A DNA stretch of 64,000 bases from Qipengyuania_C sp046254955 (lineage in GTDB: Bacteria; Pseudomonadota; Alphaproteobacteria; Sphingomonadales; Sphingomonadaceae). Below are positions 42,633 to 51,180 of the stretch, one piece after another. Position numbers and translations under genes: made by a program. Every line of letters begins with the position of its first letter. The first letter of the stretch is position 1. The stretch lies in the NCBI RefSeq assembly GCF_046254955.1, contig NZ_JBJXRG010000001.1, positions 1,178,001-1,242,000 of the forward strand. The letters are read 5' to 3'. Under the pieces are notes generated by a model that ran no database searches, was not told the origin of the DNA, and worked only from the letters and a program-made list of their open reading frames with translations.

Positions 42633-44288
42633 ATGGACGCAGTACTCGGCCGCATCGGCCTATGGTTTGTTGTGCTGATGCTGGCGCTCATCGCCTATGT
42701 CGGAGCCCAGGATGCGGGATTTGCGGCGCATGCCCTGATCATTGCGATCGTGGCGTTTGCGCTGATCTGGATCACGGCGGGGCGCTATGAGCCGCTGGCC
42801 CGGGCGCAGAGCATATTTCGGATGCCCGAGGGGCCTTCGCGCTATGACGACGATCCGATCCGCTGGGGCGTCATCGCGACTATTTTCTGGGGGATCGCCG
42901 GACTGACGGTAGGGGTGTTCATCGCGCTGCAAATGGTCTTCCCGCAGCTTAATTTCGAGCCTTGGTTCAACTTCGGGCGGATGCGCCCGCTGCATACGTC
43001 GGCAGTCGTTTTTGCCTTCGGCGGCAATGCCTTGCTGGCGACGAGCTTTTATGTCGTCCAGCGCACCTGTCGCACAACATTGGCCTTCCCTGGCCTCGCA
43101 CGTTTCGTGTTCTGGGGCTACCAGCTGTTCATCGTACTCGCCGCGAGCGGATACTTGCTCGGCGTCACCCAATCGAAGGAATATGCAGAGCCAGAATGGT
43201 ATGTCGACTTGTGGCTGACCGTGGTCTGGGTCGCCTATTTTGTGGTCTTCGTCGGCACCATCGTGCGCCGCAAGGAACCGCACATCTATGTCGCCAACTG
43301 GTTCTACCTTGCCTTCATCATCACTATCGCGATGCTTCACATCGTCAACAACCTGGCGATGCCAGTCAGCCTGCTGGGCTCGCGCAGCTATAGCGCTTTT
43401 GCCGGCGTGCAGGATGCGCTGACGCAGTGGTGGTACGCGCACAATGCAGTCGGGTTCTTCCTCACCGCCGGCTTCCTGGCGATGATGTATTACTTCGTGC
43501 CGAAACAGGCAGAGCGACCGGTCTATTCCTACCGCCTCTCGATCATCCACTTCTGGAGCCTGATCTTCCTCTATATCTGGGCCGGGCCGCATCACCTGCA
43601 TTATACCGCGCTGCCCGATTGGGCGCAGACGCTCGGCATGGTTTTCTCGGTCGTGCTGTGGATGCCCAGCTGGGGCGGGATGATCAACGGGCTGATGACG
43701 CTCAACGGCGCGTGGGACAAGGTCCGCACCGATCCGATCATTCGCATGATGGTCATCGCGCTCGCCTTCTACGGCATGAGCACCTTCGAAGGCCCGATGA
43801 TGAGCATCAAGTGGGTCAACAGCCTCTCGCACTACACCGATTGGACAATCGGCCATGTCCATTCCGGAGCGTTAGGCTGGAACGGCATGATCACCTTTGC
43901 CTGCATCTATTTCCTCGTCCCGCGGCTGTGGAAGCGCGAGCGGATGTATTCGCTGCGGATGATCAACTGGCACTTCTGGCTCGCGACGGCAGGGATCGTT
44001 TTCTACGCCGGCAGCATGTGGGTGGCCGGGATCACCCAAGGTCTGATGTGGGCCGAATACGGCGAGGACGGTTACCTCGTGAACAGCTTTGTCGACACCG
44101 TCGCCGCGCTCGAACCGATGTTCGTGATGCGGGCATTTGGCGGGCTGCTCTACCTCGCCGGTGCGGTGGTGCTGGTCTACAACGTCTGGATGACAATCGC
44201 AGGCAGGCTGCGCGAAGAGCCGCCGCTGCGCGATGCTCCTTATGACGAAGCCGCCGACCGTCCCCTCAGCGCCGTTCCGGCCGAATAG
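42633..44288 (+). CDS. ccoN: cbb3-type cytochrome c oxidase subunit I
   Basis: This 551-aa multi-spanning heme-copper oxidase subunit reduces O2 at high affinity. Family features include WWYAHNAVGFFLTAGF and HYTDWTIGHVHSGALGWNG with heme/CuB histidines. Length is slightly above many CcoN proteins. An N-terminal extension holds two extra hydrophobic segments (FVVLMLALIAYVGA and ALIIAIVAFALIWIT). ATG 42633 follows CAGGAGGA. It is first in ccoNOQPGHIS, an operon under an Fnr-type box. Confidence 0.95.
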   Translation: MDAVLGRIGLWFVVLMLALIAYVGAQDAGFAAHALIIAIVAFALIWITAGRYEPLARAQSIFRMPEGPSRYDDDPIRWGVIATIFWGIAGLTVGVFIALQMVFPQLNFEPWFNFGRMRPLHTSAVVFAFGGNALLATSFYVVQRTCRTTLAFPGLARFVFWGYQLFIVLAASGYLLGVTQSKEYAEPEWYVDLWLTVVWVAYFVVFVGTIVRRKEPHIYVANWFYLAFIITIAMLHIVNNLAMPVSLLGSRSYSAFAGVQDALTQWWYAHNAVGFFLTAGFLAMMYYFVPKQAERPVYSYRLSIIHFWSLIFLYIWAGPHHLHYTALPDWAQTLGMVFSVVLWMPSWGGMINGLMTLNGAWDKVRTDPIIRMMVIALAFYGMSTFEGPMMSIKWVNSLSHYTDWTIGHVHSGALGWNGMITFACIYFLVPRLWKRERMYSLRMINWHFWLATAGIVFYAGSMWVAGITQGLMWAEYGEDGYLVNSFVDTVAALEPMFVMRAFGGLLYLAGAVVLVYNVWMTIAGRLREEPPLRDAPYDEAADRPLSAVPAE

Positions 44289-44299
44289 GAGCGCAGATC

Positions 44300-45058
44300 A
44301 TGAGCGACAATTCCGCACCTTTTTCGCGCCACAAGAAGCTGGAACGCAATGTGACGCTTCTGGCAGTGGCAACGCTGATCACCGTCGCCATCGGCGGCCT
44401 CGTGCAGATCACACCGCTGTTCTATCTCGACAACACGATCGAGAAGGTGGAGGGCATGCGGCCCTATACGCCGCTCGAACAGGCGGGGCGTGACATCTAC
44501 ATCCGCGAGGGTTGCTACACCTGCCATAGCCAGATGATCCGTCCGTTCCGCGACGAGGTCGAGCGCTATGGCCACTACAGTCTCGCTGCCGAGAGCATGT
44601 ACGACCACCCATTCCAGTGGGGCTCCAAGCGGACCGGGCCAGACCTTGCGCGTGTTGGCGGGCGCTATTCGGATGAATGGCATGTCCAGCACTTCAAGGA
44701 CCCGCAAAGCCTCGTTCCTGAAAGCATCATGCCGCAATATGGTTTCCTGGCTGAAACCGATCTGAAGATTGCCGATCCCGCAGCCATGCTGACTGCGCTG
44801 AGCCGGGTCGGCGTGCCTTATACTGATCACGATATCGAGATGGCACAGGCCGACCTGATCGCACAGGCCGATCCCGACGTGTTCGAAGAAGACCTGCTTG
44901 ATCGCTATCCCAAAGCGCAGATCCGCGATTTCGACGGCGATCCCAGCCGCGTCACCGAAATGGATGCGCTGCTCGCCTATCTCCAGATGCTGGGCACGCT
45001 TGTCGACGTCAACAGCGCTGCAGCACAGCAGGAGCTGGCTGAGGAGACGGGCCGATGA
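44300..45058 (+). CDS. ccoO: cbb3-type cytochrome c oxidase subunit II (mono-heme c)
   Basis: This 252-aa protein has one N-terminal membrane anchor (about residues 18-42) and a periplasmic heme c site C72-x2-C75-H76 (GCYTCHS). The likely axial Met is in SIMPQYGF. It transfers electrons from CcoP to CcoN. It begins 11 nt after ccoN and overlaps ccoQ by 4 nt. Confidence 0.95.
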   Translation: MSDNSAPFSRHKKLERNVTLLAVATLITVAIGGLVQITPLFYLDNTIEKVEGMRPYTPLEQAGRDIYIREGCYTCHSQMIRPFRDEVERYGHYSLAAESMYDHPFQWGSKRTGPDLARVGGRYSDEWHVQHFKDPQSLVPESIMPQYGFLAETDLKIADPAAMLTALSRVGVPYTDHDIEMAQADLIAQADPDVFEEDLLDRYPKAQIRDFDGDPSRVTEMDALLAYLQMLGTLVDVNSAAAQQELAEETGR

Positions 45059-45219
45059 GCTTCTACGAAACCCTGCGCCATTTCGCTGACAGCTATGCGC
45101 TGGTGGTGATGTTCCTCCTGTTCCTCTGCCTGTGCGCGTGGCCATTCCGCCCTGGCTCGAAGTCACACAACCAGGCAGCCGCGCACTCCATCTTCAAGGA
45201 TCAAGACGATGGCGAATGA
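45055..45219 (+). CDS. ccoQ: cbb3 oxidase small subunit CcoQ
   Basis: This 54-aa protein is identified from position and pattern. It has a short N-terminus (MSFYETLRHFADSYALV), one membrane helix (VVMFLLFLCLCAWPF) and a polar tail, as CcoQ/FixQ. The start overlaps ccoO (ATGA). The stop lies 11 nt inside ccoP. Confidence 0.88.
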   Translation: MSFYETLRHFADSYALVVMFLLFLCLCAWPFRPGSKSHNQAAAHSIFKDQDDGE

Positions 45220-46129
45220 AACTGGCGACGAAAAACGGATCGACCAACCGACGGGGACCGAATTTGTCGGCCACGAGTGGGACGGGATCGAAGAGCTCGA
45301 TACGCCGATGCCGCGCTGGTGGCTGTGGACCTTCTACGCCACGATCGCTTGGGGGATCATCTACACGATCCTCTATCCGGCATGGCCGCTGGTGAACCAG
45401 GCGACCGAAGGCGTGCTGGGTTGGACCAGTCGTGGCCAGCTGGCACAGGAAATGAGCGCCGCCGACATGGCGCGGCAGTCCTACCGCGAACAGCTGGCAG
45501 CGATCGATGTGGTCAAGCTGCAGGACAATCCCGAGCTGATGCAGCGCGCCGTCGCTGGCGGCGCGGCGGCATTCAAGGTCAATTGCGTGCAATGTCATGG
45601 TGCGGGTGCGGCGGGTTCGCCCGGCTATCCCAATCTCAATGACGACGAATGGATCTGGGGAGGAGACCTGCAATCGATTGAGACTACGCTGCTGCATGGT
45701 GTCCGCTGGGATGGATCGGATGAGACGCGCTTCAGCCTGATGCCCGGATTCGGAGACATCTTTACTGCCGGAGAGATCAGTAGCCTCGCCAGTCATGTCA
45801 TGAGCTTTACCGGGCGCGGTCAATCGAGCCCGGTGGCAGCCGAACTCTACGACATCAACTGCGCGTCATGCCACCAGAGCGACGGCTCTGGTGATCGCGC
45901 GCAAGGTGCACCCGCGCTCAACGATGCGATCTGGCTCTACGGGGGCAGTGAAGCAGAGATCCGTCAGCAGATCCGCCAGCCCAGCCACGGCGTGATGCCC
46001 GGCTGGAAAGACCGGCTCGATCCCGTGACGATCAAGATGTTGGCGGCCTACGTCCATTCGCGCGGAGGCGGCGAGGATATCGCCCAAATTGCCGAGGAAC
46101 CGGCAGCTGGCGACGATGAACAACCCTGA
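45209..46129 (+). CDS. ccoP: cbb3-type cytochrome c oxidase subunit III (di-heme c)
   Basis: This 306-aa protein has an N-terminal membrane helix (about residues 36-60) and two heme c sites, C126-x2-C129-H130 and C218-x2-C221-H222. Methionine ligand candidates are in SLMPGF and GVMPGW. It accepts electrons from soluble or membrane cytochromes for CcoO. It overlaps ccoQ upstream and ccoG downstream (14 nt). Confidence 0.95.
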   Translation: MANETGDEKRIDQPTGTEFVGHEWDGIEELDTPMPRWWLWTFYATIAWGIIYTILYPAWPLVNQATEGVLGWTSRGQLAQEMSAADMARQSYREQLAAIDVVKLQDNPELMQRAVAGGAAAFKVNCVQCHGAGAAGSPGYPNLNDDEWIWGGDLQSIETTLLHGVRWDGSDETRFSLMPGFGDIFTAGEISSLASHVMSFTGRGQSSPVAAELYDINCASCHQSDGSGDRAQGAPALNDAIWLYGGSEAEIRQQIRQPSHGVMPGWKDRLDPVTIKMLAAYVHSRGGGEDIAQIAEEPAAGDDEQP

Positions 46130-47546
46130 GCATCTCTACGAGAAAAGCCAGACGGTCCATAACAAGCGGATCGACGGACCCTTCCGGCGCTTCAAATGGG
46201 CGATTATGGCGGTTACGCTGACGATCTACTACGTCACGCCGTGGCTGCGGTGGGATCGCGGCCCTTATGCGCCGGACCAGGCGGTGCTGGTCGATGTCGC
46301 AAACCGGCGTTTCTACATGTTCGGGATCGAGATCTGGCCGCACGAATTCTATTTCGTTGCTGGGCTATTGATCATGGCAGGTATCGGACTGTTCCTCGTG
46401 ACCAGTGCCGTCGGTCGCGCATGGTGCGGCTATGCCTGCCCGCAGACGGTGTGGACCGATGTCTTCCAGCATGTCGACCGCCTGTTCGACGGCGATCGCA
46501 ACGCCCGCGTCCGGCTCGACAAGGCACCGTGGGGGCCATCCAAGATCGCACGCCGCGGCTCAAAATGGGCGGTCTATCTGTTGATCAGTTTCGTGACGGG
46601 CGGCGCATGGATCCTCTATTTTGCCGATGCACCCACGCTCTTCCGCGAGTTTTTTGCCGGTGAGGCAGCGCCGATCGCCTACGGGACTGTCGCGATCCTT
46701 ACGGCGACGACCTTCGCGCTGGGCGGTTTCATGCGCGAGCAGGTCTGTATCTACATGTGCCCGTGGCCGCGTATTCAGACCGCGATGCTGGACGAGGGCT
46801 CGCTCATCGTCACCTACAAGGATTGGCGGGGCGAACGGCGCGGGAGCCTCAAGAAAGCTGAAAAAGCGCCCGACGCTTTCGGTGATTGCATCGATTGCAT
46901 GCAGTGCGTGCAGGTATGCCCGACAGGCGTTGATATTCGCGAAGGGCAACAGATCGGCTGCATCACCTGCGCGTTGTGTATCGATGCCTGCGACAAGGTG
47001 ATGGCGGATATTGGCCGCCCGCGCGGTTTGATCGACTACGCTACGCTCGAGGATTGCGAGCGCGAAGCAGCGGGAGCGCCTCCGGTTCCGGTTATCAAGA
47101 CACTGCTGCGCCCGCGCACGCTGGTGTATTTCGGCGTATGGGCATCTATCGGCCTTGCCATGCTTTTTGCGCTTGGCGTGCGGACGCACACGGACATTTC
47201 CGTATCGCCTGATCGCAATCCGCCTTTCATGCTGATGCGCGACGGTTCGGTCCGCAATGCCTACACGCTCAAGCTGCGCAATATGGAAAGCCGCCCCCGC
47301 AAAATGGAGATCGCGCTGGAGGGCTTGCCCGGAGCCGTGTTCTGGACTGAAACCACGCGCCGCGAGGATGCCGGGCGCAGCTACGTTGTCGAGGTCAATG
47401 CCGATGCGATCAAGACCGTGCGGGCTTATGTTCTCGCACCGTCGGAGACCTTCGGACAGAACTTCGCATTCACGGTGACTTCGCTTGACGAGCAGCGCGA
47501 GACCGACATTTCCGAAACCCTATTCACTGCACCGGGAGCCCCATGA
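46116..47546 (+). CDS. ccoG: Cytochrome c oxidase accessory protein CcoG
   Basis: This 476-aa polyferredoxin-like membrane protein has several N-terminal membrane helices. Two [4Fe-4S] ferredoxin sites (CIDCMQCVQVCPTG and CITCALCIDACDK) are in the middle, and an Ig-like C-terminal domain follows. CcoG is a copper reductase acting in cbb3 assembly. ATG 46116 was chosen inside the end of ccoP rather than an upstream start at 46089, because it gives the usual N-terminus (NNPEHLYEKSQ). Confidence 0.93.
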   Translation: MNNPEHLYEKSQTVHNKRIDGPFRRFKWAIMAVTLTIYYVTPWLRWDRGPYAPDQAVLVDVANRRFYMFGIEIWPHEFYFVAGLLIMAGIGLFLVTSAVGRAWCGYACPQTVWTDVFQHVDRLFDGDRNARVRLDKAPWGPSKIARRGSKWAVYLLISFVTGGAWILYFADAPTLFREFFAGEAAPIAYGTVAILTATTFALGGFMREQVCIYMCPWPRIQTAMLDEGSLIVTYKDWRGERRGSLKKAEKAPDAFGDCIDCMQCVQVCPTGVDIREGQQIGCITCALCIDACDKVMADIGRPRGLIDYATLEDCEREAAGAPPVPVIKTLLRPRTLVYFGVWASIGLAMLFALGVRTHTDISVSPDRNPPFMLMRDGSVRNAYTLKLRNMESRPRKMEIALEGLPGAVFWTETTRREDAGRSYVVEVNADAIKTVRAYVLAPSETFGQNFAFTVTSLDEQRETDISETLFTAPGAP

Positions 47547-47992
47547 TGCAACGCGAATTTACTGGACGCGACATGGCCAAGGTTCTGGTTGCGGGCTTTG
47601 GCGTGGTGTTCGCGGTGAACATGCTGATGGCAACGCTCGCAGCGCAGAGTTTCTCCGGTGTGATCGTCGAAAACTCCTATGCCGCGAGCCAGAAGTTCAA
47701 TGGCTGGCTGGAGGAAGCGCGCAAGTCGGAAGAACTCGGCTGGAGCGCGCAGTTGCGGCAGGGAGAGGACGGCTACCTCACGCTCGAGACCATTGGTGTA
47801 CCGCTCGGCGCGCAGGTCTCCGCGCAATTGCGACGTCCTCTGGGTGAACGTGAAGAGGCTGGTCTCGAATTCGCCCAAACTGAGACTGGCGCATTTCGCT
47901 CCGTCGAGCCGATTGCCACGGGGCGCTGGATCGCACGGATCACGATAGCGGCAGATGTCGAGCGCTGGACCAGTGAGGTGCCGCTCGAATGA
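47543..47992 (+). CDS. ccoH: cbb3 oxidase assembly protein CcoH (FixH)
   Basis: This 149-aa protein has an N-terminal membrane anchor (VLVAGFGVVFAVNMLMATLA, about residues 12-31) and a periplasmic FixH-like domain starting GVIVENSYAASQKFNGWL. It stabilises cbb3 assembly intermediates. ATG overlaps the ccoG stop, and the gene overlaps ccoI by 4 nt. Confidence 0.9.
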   Translation: MMQREFTGRDMAKVLVAGFGVVFAVNMLMATLAAQSFSGVIVENSYAASQKFNGWLEEARKSEELGWSAQLRQGEDGYLTLETIGVPLGAQVSAQLRRPLGEREEAGLEFAQTETGAFRSVEPIATGRWIARITIAADVERWTSEVPLE

Positions 47993-50124
47993 ATGCACCA
48001 ACGTTCAACACCGCCGTGCGCGCGCGGGAGCTGGTCGACACACGGCTGACTGTCCCCGGCATGCGGTGCGCCGGCTGCATGGCCAAGATCGAGCGCGAAT
48101 TGCCGCGCGTGGACGGGATCGATAGCGCGCGGGTAAACCTGTCAGCCAAGCGGGTCGCAATCCGCCATGAACCCTCGCTCGGCGAGGACGATCTAGAGGC
48201 AGCCCTGCGCAGTCTCGGATACGTATCGCAACCTATAGCCGACAACCCGCTGGGGCGCGACGATGCGGAGGCCAAGGCGCTACTGCGCGCGACCGCAGTC
48301 GCCGGCTTCGGCATGATGAACATCATGCTGCTCTCGATCAGCGTATGGGCGGGCGCAGGCGGTGCGACGCGCGAAATGTTCCATTGGCTCAGCGGCCTCA
48401 TTGCCCTGCCGGTGATCGCCTATTCGGGCCGCCCATTTTTCTCCTCGGCATGGATGGCGCTGAAATTTCGGCGGACCAATATGGACGTGCCAATCTCCAT
48501 TGGTGTTTTGTTGGCGACCGGCCTCAGCATCTACGAGACAGTTGCGGGCGGTGGGCACGCCTATTTCGAAAGCGCAGTCATGCTGCTGTTCTTCCTGCTG
48601 TGCGGGAGGGCGCTCGATGCCTCGATGCGGACAAGGACCCGCGCCGGGATCGGCGCATTGCTCGGCCGCATGGGGAAGAGTGCCAGCGTTCTCCAGCCTG
48701 ACGGATCGACGCGTCGGGTCGCGGCCGAAGAACTGCAACCTGGCATGCTGGTGCTGGTCGCCGCAGGCGAGGCGCTGGCGGCGGACGGCATAGTCGAAGC
48801 GGGATCGGGCGCGGTCGATAATGCGATGCTAACAGGCGAGAGCACGCCCGATCCGGTTGCTATCGGCAGCACTGTGCATGCAGGAGCGATCAACCTTTTC
48901 CAGCCCTTGCAGGTGCGCCTGACCGCAGTTGCCGAACAGACTGCTATCGCCGAGATCGCGCGCCTGATGGACGAAGCGGGCCAATCGCGCAGCCAATACG
49001 TCCGGATCGCCGATCGTGCATCGCGGCTCTACGCGCCGGCGGTCCACAGTCTCGCGGCACTGGCATTTATCGGCTGGATGATTGCGGGCGCGGGTTGGCA
49101 CCAGTCGCTCGTCATCGCCATTGCCGTACTGATCATCACCTGTCCCTGCGCCATGGGGCTGGCGGTTCCGGCCGCACAGGTCACCGCATCGGGCGCGCTG
49201 ATCAAGCGCGGCCTGCTGCTCAAGGACGGCAATGCGCTTGAGCGGCTGGCCGAGGTTGATATCGCTTTGTTCGACAAAACCGGCACGCTGACGATCGGCG
49301 CGCCACGACCGGATGTTTCGGTGCTTGATGGTGAGGCGCGTAGCGTCGCATTGGGCCTCGCGCAGAACAGCCGTCATCCATTGAGCCAAGGGCTTGTCCA
49401 TGCGCTCCAGGTCGAAGGGGCTGAGCCTGCGCAGATTGATGATCTGCGCGAGGAAAGCGGCAGCGGCCTTTCCGGCACTTGGCAAGGCAAGCGCGTCGCT
49501 CTGGAACGGCCGCAAGCCGATGTCGCAGCGATGGCGTCGAGCTTGCGGATAGGTGAGCGTAACTGGACGCTTGAATTCTCCGACCCATTGCGCAGCGATG
49601 CGGCAGAAGCTGTGAGGCAACTTACTATGATGGGAGTTGAGAGCCAGATCCTGTCAGGCGACAGGACGGAGGCAGTACGGCCGATTGCGCGCGAACTGGG
49701 TCTATTCGCCCAAGCCGGGGTCAGTCCCTATGGAAAACTGGAAGCCCTGCGCAAACTCGAGACTGCCGGTCATCGGCCTCTAATGATTGGCGATGGCCTC
49801 AACGATGGCCCCGCCCTTGCCGCAGCGCATGCATCGATCGCGCCCGGCACCGCCAGCGATGCCAGCCAGCAAGCCGCCGATGCGGTGTTTATCGGCGACA
49901 AGCTCCTGCCTGTGGCACTGGCGGTCAAAGTCGCACGGCAAACCATGAGCATTGTCCGGCAGAACTTCACCTTGGCGATCGGCTATAACGTCCTGGCAGT
50001 GCCGCTTGCCCTGTTCGGCTTTGTGACGCCCTTGATCGCGGCAATCGCCATGTCGGTCAGTTCACTGGTGGTCGTGGCGAACTCCCTTAGGCTTGCGCGA
50101 GCTGGGCGGAGCATCGCGGGATGA
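47989..50124 (+). CDS. ccoI: Copper-type P1B ATPase CcoI (FixI)
   Basis: This 711-aa P-type ATPase has an N-terminal heavy-metal domain (GMRCAGCMAKIE, C27/C30), the CPC metal-binding helix (ITCPCAMGLA), the phosphorylation motif DKTGTLT and GDGLNDGPAL. CcoI exports copper needed for the CuB site of cbb3 oxidase. Position in ccoNOQPGHIS and the 4-nt overlaps on both sides support this over a general copper-efflux role. Confidence 0.93.
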   Translation: MNAPTFNTAVRARELVDTRLTVPGMRCAGCMAKIERELPRVDGIDSARVNLSAKRVAIRHEPSLGEDDLEAALRSLGYVSQPIADNPLGRDDAEAKALLRATAVAGFGMMNIMLLSISVWAGAGGATREMFHWLSGLIALPVIAYSGRPFFSSAWMALKFRRTNMDVPISIGVLLATGLSIYETVAGGGHAYFESAVMLLFFLLCGRALDASMRTRTRAGIGALLGRMGKSASVLQPDGSTRRVAAEELQPGMLVLVAAGEALAADGIVEAGSGAVDNAMLTGESTPDPVAIGSTVHAGAINLFQPLQVRLTAVAEQTAIAEIARLMDEAGQSRSQYVRIADRASRLYAPAVHSLAALAFIGWMIAGAGWHQSLVIAIAVLIITCPCAMGLAVPAAQVTASGALIKRGLLLKDGNALERLAEVDIALFDKTGTLTIGAPRPDVSVLDGEARSVALGLAQNSRHPLSQGLVHALQVEGAEPAQIDDLREESGSGLSGTWQGKRVALERPQADVAAMASSLRIGERNWTLEFSDPLRSDAAEAVRQLTMMGVESQILSGDRTEAVRPIARELGLFAQAGVSPYGKLEALRKLETAGHRPLMIGDGLNDGPALAAAHASIAPGTASDASQQAADAVFIGDKLLPVALAVKVARQTMSIVRQNFTLAIGYNVLAVPLALFGFVTPLIAAIAMSVSSLVVVANSLRLARAGRSIAG

Positions 50125-50276
50125 CGGGGCTCACCATTCTCATTCCCATCGCTCTGCTGATGGGCGCATTCGGCCTCGCGGTATTCTTCTGGGCAATGCG
50201 CGATGGCCAGTTCGAAGACATGGACGGGGCCGCAAACCGGATCCTGATCGACGAAGACTATGAACCTCGGCCATAG
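50121..50276 (+). CDS. ccoS: cbb3 oxidase maturation protein CcoS
   Basis: This 51-aa protein has one N-terminal membrane helix (LTILIPIALLMGAFGLAVFF) followed by the CcoS-type WAMRDGQFEDMDGAANRIL. It is needed for cofactor insertion into cbb3 oxidase. It starts in an ATGA overlap with ccoI and ends the operon. Confidence 0.9.
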   Translation: MTGLTILIPIALLMGAFGLAVFFWAMRDGQFEDMDGAANRILIDEDYEPRP

Positions 50277-50307
50277 CTAGCTTTCGGCACCGGCGAGTAA
50301 TCTGACT

Positions 50308-50331
50308 AACGCTGCAACGCTGCAACGCTGC
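50308..50331. repeat. Three tandem copies of AACGCTGC
   Basis: AACGCTGC is repeated three times head to tail and followed by a partial fourth copy (ACGCTGC). It lies 32 bp after ccoS in non-coding DNA. It looks like replication slippage; no function is evident. Confidence 0.8.
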
Positions 50332-50475
50332 ACGCTGCGGCCGCGGACCAGATCGTTTCAGGACATTTCCTCGATCGGCCCGAATTGGGCATTTGGCCTC
50401 AAGATGTTGGTTGTATTTGTCCTCGGCGGGCATCTGGCTGGCGTTCTTGTGCAAGAGGCACCTGCTTGTTCCGAC

Positions 50476-50495
50476 AAATCCGATCCCGGATTTTT
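50476..50495 (+). terminator. AT-rich hairpin with short T run
   Basis: AAATCCG-ATCC-CGGATTT forms a perfect 7-bp stem with a 4-nt loop, followed by two more T. It is about 200 bp after ccoS. It could end ccoS transcripts or those of the suspected decayed gene; the stem is short. Confidence 0.4.
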
Positions 50496-50838
50496 GAGTG
50501 ACGTTGACCGTGGGAAGTGATCTGGCAGCTGATCTCCATCAGTTTCCGTTTCTTGAGATCGGCTGGGTGGGGTGGTCGGTCGCGATCGTCCCCAAACGAT
50601 TTACACTATCATCGATGACGGAGATGTGCGCAATGGTGCCATATTCGAACAGCTCTCGGTGTATCACAATTCCCTATGGGGGCTTACTGGGAGCAAGACT
50701 GGAATAGGGCGGAGAGCGTGCTTGATCAGGCTAATTCATCCTATGGCGCGTATGAGAATTTCGGTTTGGGCCGGCCTGACCGCGATCGTCTGAGAGACCT
50801 GTAGGCGAATCATCTCGGCGAATGCCAGAATGGCATCT

Positions 50839-51033
50839 TCACCGCGACCGAAAAGTAGTGCCCCGTTGGCCTGCTACCCGATTGGCGCTGATCCATTCTG
50901 CTTCGTTCGAAGCGAGGTCGGAAAGGGTGTCCAATTCCTCGATTGTCTGCGCTGCCAGAGGCATCGCTGCGAACAAGAGGCAAGCTATTGCCGAAACTGA
51001 GAAATGACTGCGAGAAGGTCTGCGTCCCATCAT
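50839..51033 (-). CDS. Small secreted protein of unknown function
   Basis: This 64-aa reading frame has a good signal peptide: MMGRRPSRSHF, then hydrophobic SVSAIACLLFAAMPLAA, with likely cleavage near residue 28. A polar mature part of about 36 residues begins QTIEELDTLSDLASNEAEW. A CGGAG lies about 5 nt before the first of two adjacent ATGs. I do not recognise the family. It may be an intact small exported protein or the front of a truncated larger one. Confidence 0.5.
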   Translation of the reverse strand: MMGRRPSRSHFSVSAIACLLFAAMPLAAQTIEELDTLSDLASNEAEWISANRVAGQRGTTFRSR

Positions 51034-51180
51034 AAGACTCCGATCCAAGTTGACCGGAGTATGACACGCATTGGCCCCCTCACGCAAGCGATTGGAGCAA
51101 CGTTCTAGTTTCGGCGGTTTAGCCACCTAATAAAACAATAGCCTGCCAATCAGCGAACCGCATGGTATCGGCGGAAATTG

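Larger units (their letters stand above)
50277..50838. other. Gene-poor stretch between ccoS and a small secreted-protein gene
   Basis: No convincing gene is seen. Two overlapping short frames (50498-50707 and 50572-50793) together read like parts of one protein in different frames (HQFPFLEIGWVGW, then RPQTIYTIIDDGDVRNG). They may be a decayed gene, but neither has a good start. A small tandem repeat at 50308 and a hairpin at 50476 are listed separately. Confidence 0.5.

Noticed and set aside
42660..43862. 400-codon minus-strand frame opposite ccoN
   Set aside because: It is antisense to a clear membrane-protein gene; the long Arg/Asp/His-rich product is a typical mirror of hydrophobic codons.
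50308..50338. Tandem octamers as a possible CRISPR-like array or integron site
   Set aside because: Units are 8 bp with no spacers and no nearby cas or integrase genes.
50572..50793. 73-codon plus-strand frame as a gene
   Set aside because: It has no convincing ribosome binding site, its start overlaps another short frame, and no family is recognised. It is treated as a possible remnant only.
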